DNA of 7,199 bases from Hydrogenophaga intermedia (lineage in GTDB: Bacteria; Pseudomonadota; Gammaproteobacteria; Burkholderiales; Burkholderiaceae_C), in NCBI GenBank assembly GCA_945869245.1, contig CAMBOY010000166.1, forward strand, positions 1 to 7,199, read 5' to 3'. Within the stretch, counting starts at the first letter, position 1, and each line of letters starts with the position of its first letter. The notes under the pieces were generated by a model, which worked only from the letters and a program-made list of their open reading frames with translations, did not search any database and was not told the DNA's origin. Position numbers and translations under genes: made by a program. Shown in pieces: positions 6,192-7,199 of this stretch.

Positions 6192-6272
6192 GATGCGGCG
6201 GATCCGGCTTTGCCGGTCCGCAACGCATCGCCCCCTGGGGGGTGACGCGCACAGCGCGGCGCGGGGGGGTCA
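6192..6272 (-). repeat. GC-rich palindromic intergenic element after ureA
   Basis: This element fills the ureA-proximal half of the 142 nt ureA-orf58 gap and includes the ureA stop codon at 6270-6272. It holds a long imperfect hairpin at 6192-6229. GATGCG (6192-6197) pairs with CGCATC (6224-6229), and GCGGATCCGGC (6198-6208) pairs with GCCGGTCCGC (6212-6221) with one bulged T and a TTT loop. Next come a C5-T-G6 palindrome (6231-6242) and GCGC-ACA-GCGC, ending in a seven-G run. No T tract follows on the reverse strand, so it is not a classical terminator. The rest of the gap, 6128-6191, is A-rich on the + strand and shows no gene. Confidence 0.7.
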
Positions 6273-6572
6273 AGGTATGGGCTGATGGACCGTCACCAGC
6301 TTGGTGCCATCGGGAAAGGTGGCTTCGACCTGGATATCGGGAATCATCTCGGGCACACCTTCCATCACGTCGTCGCGGCTCAGCACGCGCCGGCCTTCGC
6401 TCATGAGCTGGGCCACGGTTTTGCCGTCGCGCGCGCCTTCCATCACGGCGGCGCTGATCAAGGCCACCGCCTCGGGGTAATTGAGCTTGAGCCCGCGCGC
6501 CTGTCGGCGCTCGGCCAGCAGCGCGGCGGTGAAGATCAGCAGCTTGTCTTTCTCGCGGGGGGTGAGTTCCAT
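6270..6572 (-). CDS. ureA: urease subunit gamma UreA
   Basis: The gamma subunit of 100 residues is exactly the usual length. It begins MELTPREKDKLLIF, contains LKLNYPEAVALI (about 28-39), and ends with the conserved segment VPEMIPDIQVEATFPDGTKL (from residue 73) followed by VTVHQPIP. It forms part of the (alpha-beta-gamma)3 urease scaffold and has no catalytic residue. It is the first gene of the operon. The ATG at 6572 is the conserved start, yet the preceding bases (CCAGAACACCC) contain no Shine-Dalgarno sequence. A sigma-54-like element ends only about 12 nt upstream, which would give an almost leaderless message. In-frame ATG codons up to 6698 would run into the divergent gene and are rejected. 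In many related clusters ureD precedes ureA; here it does not. Confidence 0.97.
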   Translation of the reverse strand: MELTPREKDKLLIFTAALLAERRQARGLKLNYPEAVALISAAVMEGARDGKTVAQLMSEGRRVLSRDDVMEGVPEMIPDIQVEATFPDGTKLVTVHQPIP

Positions 6573-6583
6573 GGGTGTTCTGG

Positions 6584-6599
6584 TGCAATTTGTGTGCCC
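6584..6599 (-). promoter_or_regulatory. sigma-54-like promoter facing ureA
   Basis: On the reverse strand GGGCACACAAATTGCA matches the sigma-54 consensus TGGCACG-N4-TTGCW at 10 of 12 defined positions. The -24 GG (complement of 6597-6598) and -12 GC (complement of 6585-6586) have the exact ten-base spacing. The predicted start, near 6573, touches the ureA ATG at 6572, so the transcript would be leaderless or nearly so. That is unusual and is the main reason for doubt. No good sigma-70 promoter was seen in the gap. Confidence 0.45.
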
Positions 6600-6616
6600 A
6601 CACCACGTCGGTGTGG
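6598..6616 (+). promoter_or_regulatory. 19 bp palindrome, candidate operator in the divergent promoter region
   Basis: CCACACC (6598-6604) and GGTGTGG (6610-6616) form a perfect 7 bp inverted repeat around ACGTC. It sits in the middle of the 83 bp gap between ureA and the divergent permease-like gene, between the two sigma-54-like elements. The geometry suits a dimeric regulator. As RNA it could also form a hairpin, but it lies upstream of both predicted start sites. Confidence 0.45.
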
Positions 6617-6619
6617 CGG

Positions 6620-6635
6620 TGGCACAGAATCTGCA
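6620..6635 (+). promoter_or_regulatory. sigma-54-like promoter facing the NCS1-like gene
   Basis: TGGCACAGAATCTGCA matches TGGCACG-N4-TTGCW at 10 of 12 positions, with a perfect TGGCAC -24 block. GG (6621-6622) and GC (6633-6634) have exact ten-base spacing. The predicted start, near 6646, leaves only about ten nt before the GTG at 6656. The element mirrors the one facing ureA about a centre at 6609.5. Confidence 0.42.
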
Positions 6636-6655
6636 CAGCTTGAACGGTGAACCCC

Positions 6656-7199
6656 GTGTCCGCTCCTGCCACCGACAGCCCCTCCACCGACGCGCCACAG
6701 CGCATCATTCCGGTGCGCCGCGACTACAACCGCTGGGTGAGCAGCGACACACTGGAGGACCACGCCCTGCGCTACACGCCGCAGCGCACCCGCCGCATGT
6801 CGGGCTGGCAGGTGGCAAACACCGCGTTTGGCGCTTCGTCCTTCTTGATCTTGGAGGCGATTGGCGCCACGCTGTTGTTGGCTTATGGTTTTGTCAATGC
6901 GGCCCTGGCCATTGTGTGCACTGGCCTCATCATCTTCCTCGCGGGCCTGCCCATCAGCGTCACCGCCGCGCGCCACGGTGTCGACATGGACTTGCTCACA
7001 CGCGGCGCGGGCTTTGGGTACTTGGGCTCGACGCTCACCTCCTTGATTTACGCAGCCTTCACCTTCATTTTTTTTGCGCTGGAGGCGGCCGTCATGGCCT
7101 ATGCGCTGGAGCTGGCGCTGGGCATACCGCCGGTGTGGGGCTATTTGATCTGCGCGCTGGTGGTGATTCCGCTGGTGACCCACGGTGTGTCGGTGATCT
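6656..7199 (+). CDS. NCS1 permease-like membrane protein, 5' part (possible N terminus of a hybrid sensor kinase)
   Basis: A + strand frame starts at GTG 6656 and is still open at the window end, giving 181 residues. The GTG follows a GGTGA ribosome site at 6646-6650; another in-frame GTG is at 6647, with a stop at 6641. After about 50 polar residues (RIIPVRRDYNRWV at 16-28) come hydrophobic segments at about 57-77, 80-102, 122-150 and 160-175. These carry NCS1-type motifs: VANTAFG (53-59), LPISVTAARHGVD (98-110) and LLTRGAGFGYLGS (113-125). NCS1 proteins are Na+/H+ symporters for cytosine, purines, allantoin or hydantoins. From memory, this particular N terminus belongs to very long Burkholderiales proteins in which the permease domain precedes PAS, histidine kinase and receiver domains. 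No kinase part is visible here, so a plain transporter remains possible. Its divergent placement suggests a link to urease. Confidence 0.8.
   Translation, partial: MSAPATDSPSTDAPQRIIPVRRDYNRWVSSDTLEDHALRYTPQRTRRMSGWQVANTAFGASSFLILEAIGATLLLAYGFVNAALAIVCTGLIIFLAGLPISVTAARHGVDMDLLTRGAGFGYLGSTLTSLIYAAFTFIFFALEAAVMAYALELALGIPPVWGYLICALVVIPLVTHGVSVI

Noticed and set aside
6192..6272. Rho-independent terminator after ureA
   Set aside because: The hairpins are strong but no T tract follows on the reverse strand, and orf58 and ureB continue the operon. It is better read as a palindromic repeat.
1..7199. CRISPR array, insertion sequence or phage genes
   Set aside because: No regularly spaced repeats, transposase motifs, terminal inverted repeats or phage-like proteins were seen on either strand.

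Overview
The window looks like chromosomal DNA of a betaproteobacterium, most likely Burkholderiales and probably Comamonadaceae. The grounds are high GC, the close fit of the UreABC, UreE, UreF and UreG proteins to that group, GC-rich palindromic intergenic elements of a kind I associate with Comamonadaceae, and TAGAAT-type -10 boxes. I make no genus call.

Left part (1-1690, + strand). This is the tail of a flagellar export gene cluster. A few codons of the preceding gene (expected fliI) are followed by fliJ, then by an unrecognised single-pass membrane protein of distinctly lower GC (about 49% by hand count). Next comes a 209-residue regulator with a MerR/excisionase-like helix-turn-helix at its N terminus and a receiver domain at its C terminus. 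A strong rho-independent terminator closes this unit.

Middle and right (1732-6572, - strand). A complete tRNA-Ser(UGA) lies just beyond the end of a urease operon. Read in the direction of transcription, the operon is ureA, a 58-residue His-rich membrane protein (orf58), ureB, ureC, ureE, ureF, ureG. UreA, UreB and UreC form the (alpha-beta-gamma)3 nickel enzyme. UreE delivers nickel through a His-rich tail, UreG is the GTPase and UreF its regulator. UreD/UreH, the scaffold that normally completes the UreDFG activation complex, is not in the window. The ureC-ureE-ureF-ureG genes are packed with 4-11 bp overlaps or a 5 nt gap. The ureA-orf58 and ureB-ureC gaps each hold a GC-rich palindromic repeat starting at the upstream stop codon.

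Right edge (6573-7199). An 83 bp divergent intergenic region separates ureA from a + strand gene that runs out of the window. Its visible 181 residues look like the N-terminal half of an NCS1 (cytosine/purine/hydantoin-type) permease. From memory, this subgroup is the permease-like sensor module of very large hybrid histidine kinases, but no kinase domain is visible here. The gap carries two back-to-back sigma-54-like -24/-12 elements, one facing each gene and placed symmetrically, with a 19 bp palindrome between them. This suggests nitrogen-responsive, co-regulated divergent transcription of urease and a putative membrane sensor. That promoter region, orf58 and the missing ureD are the points most worth checking.
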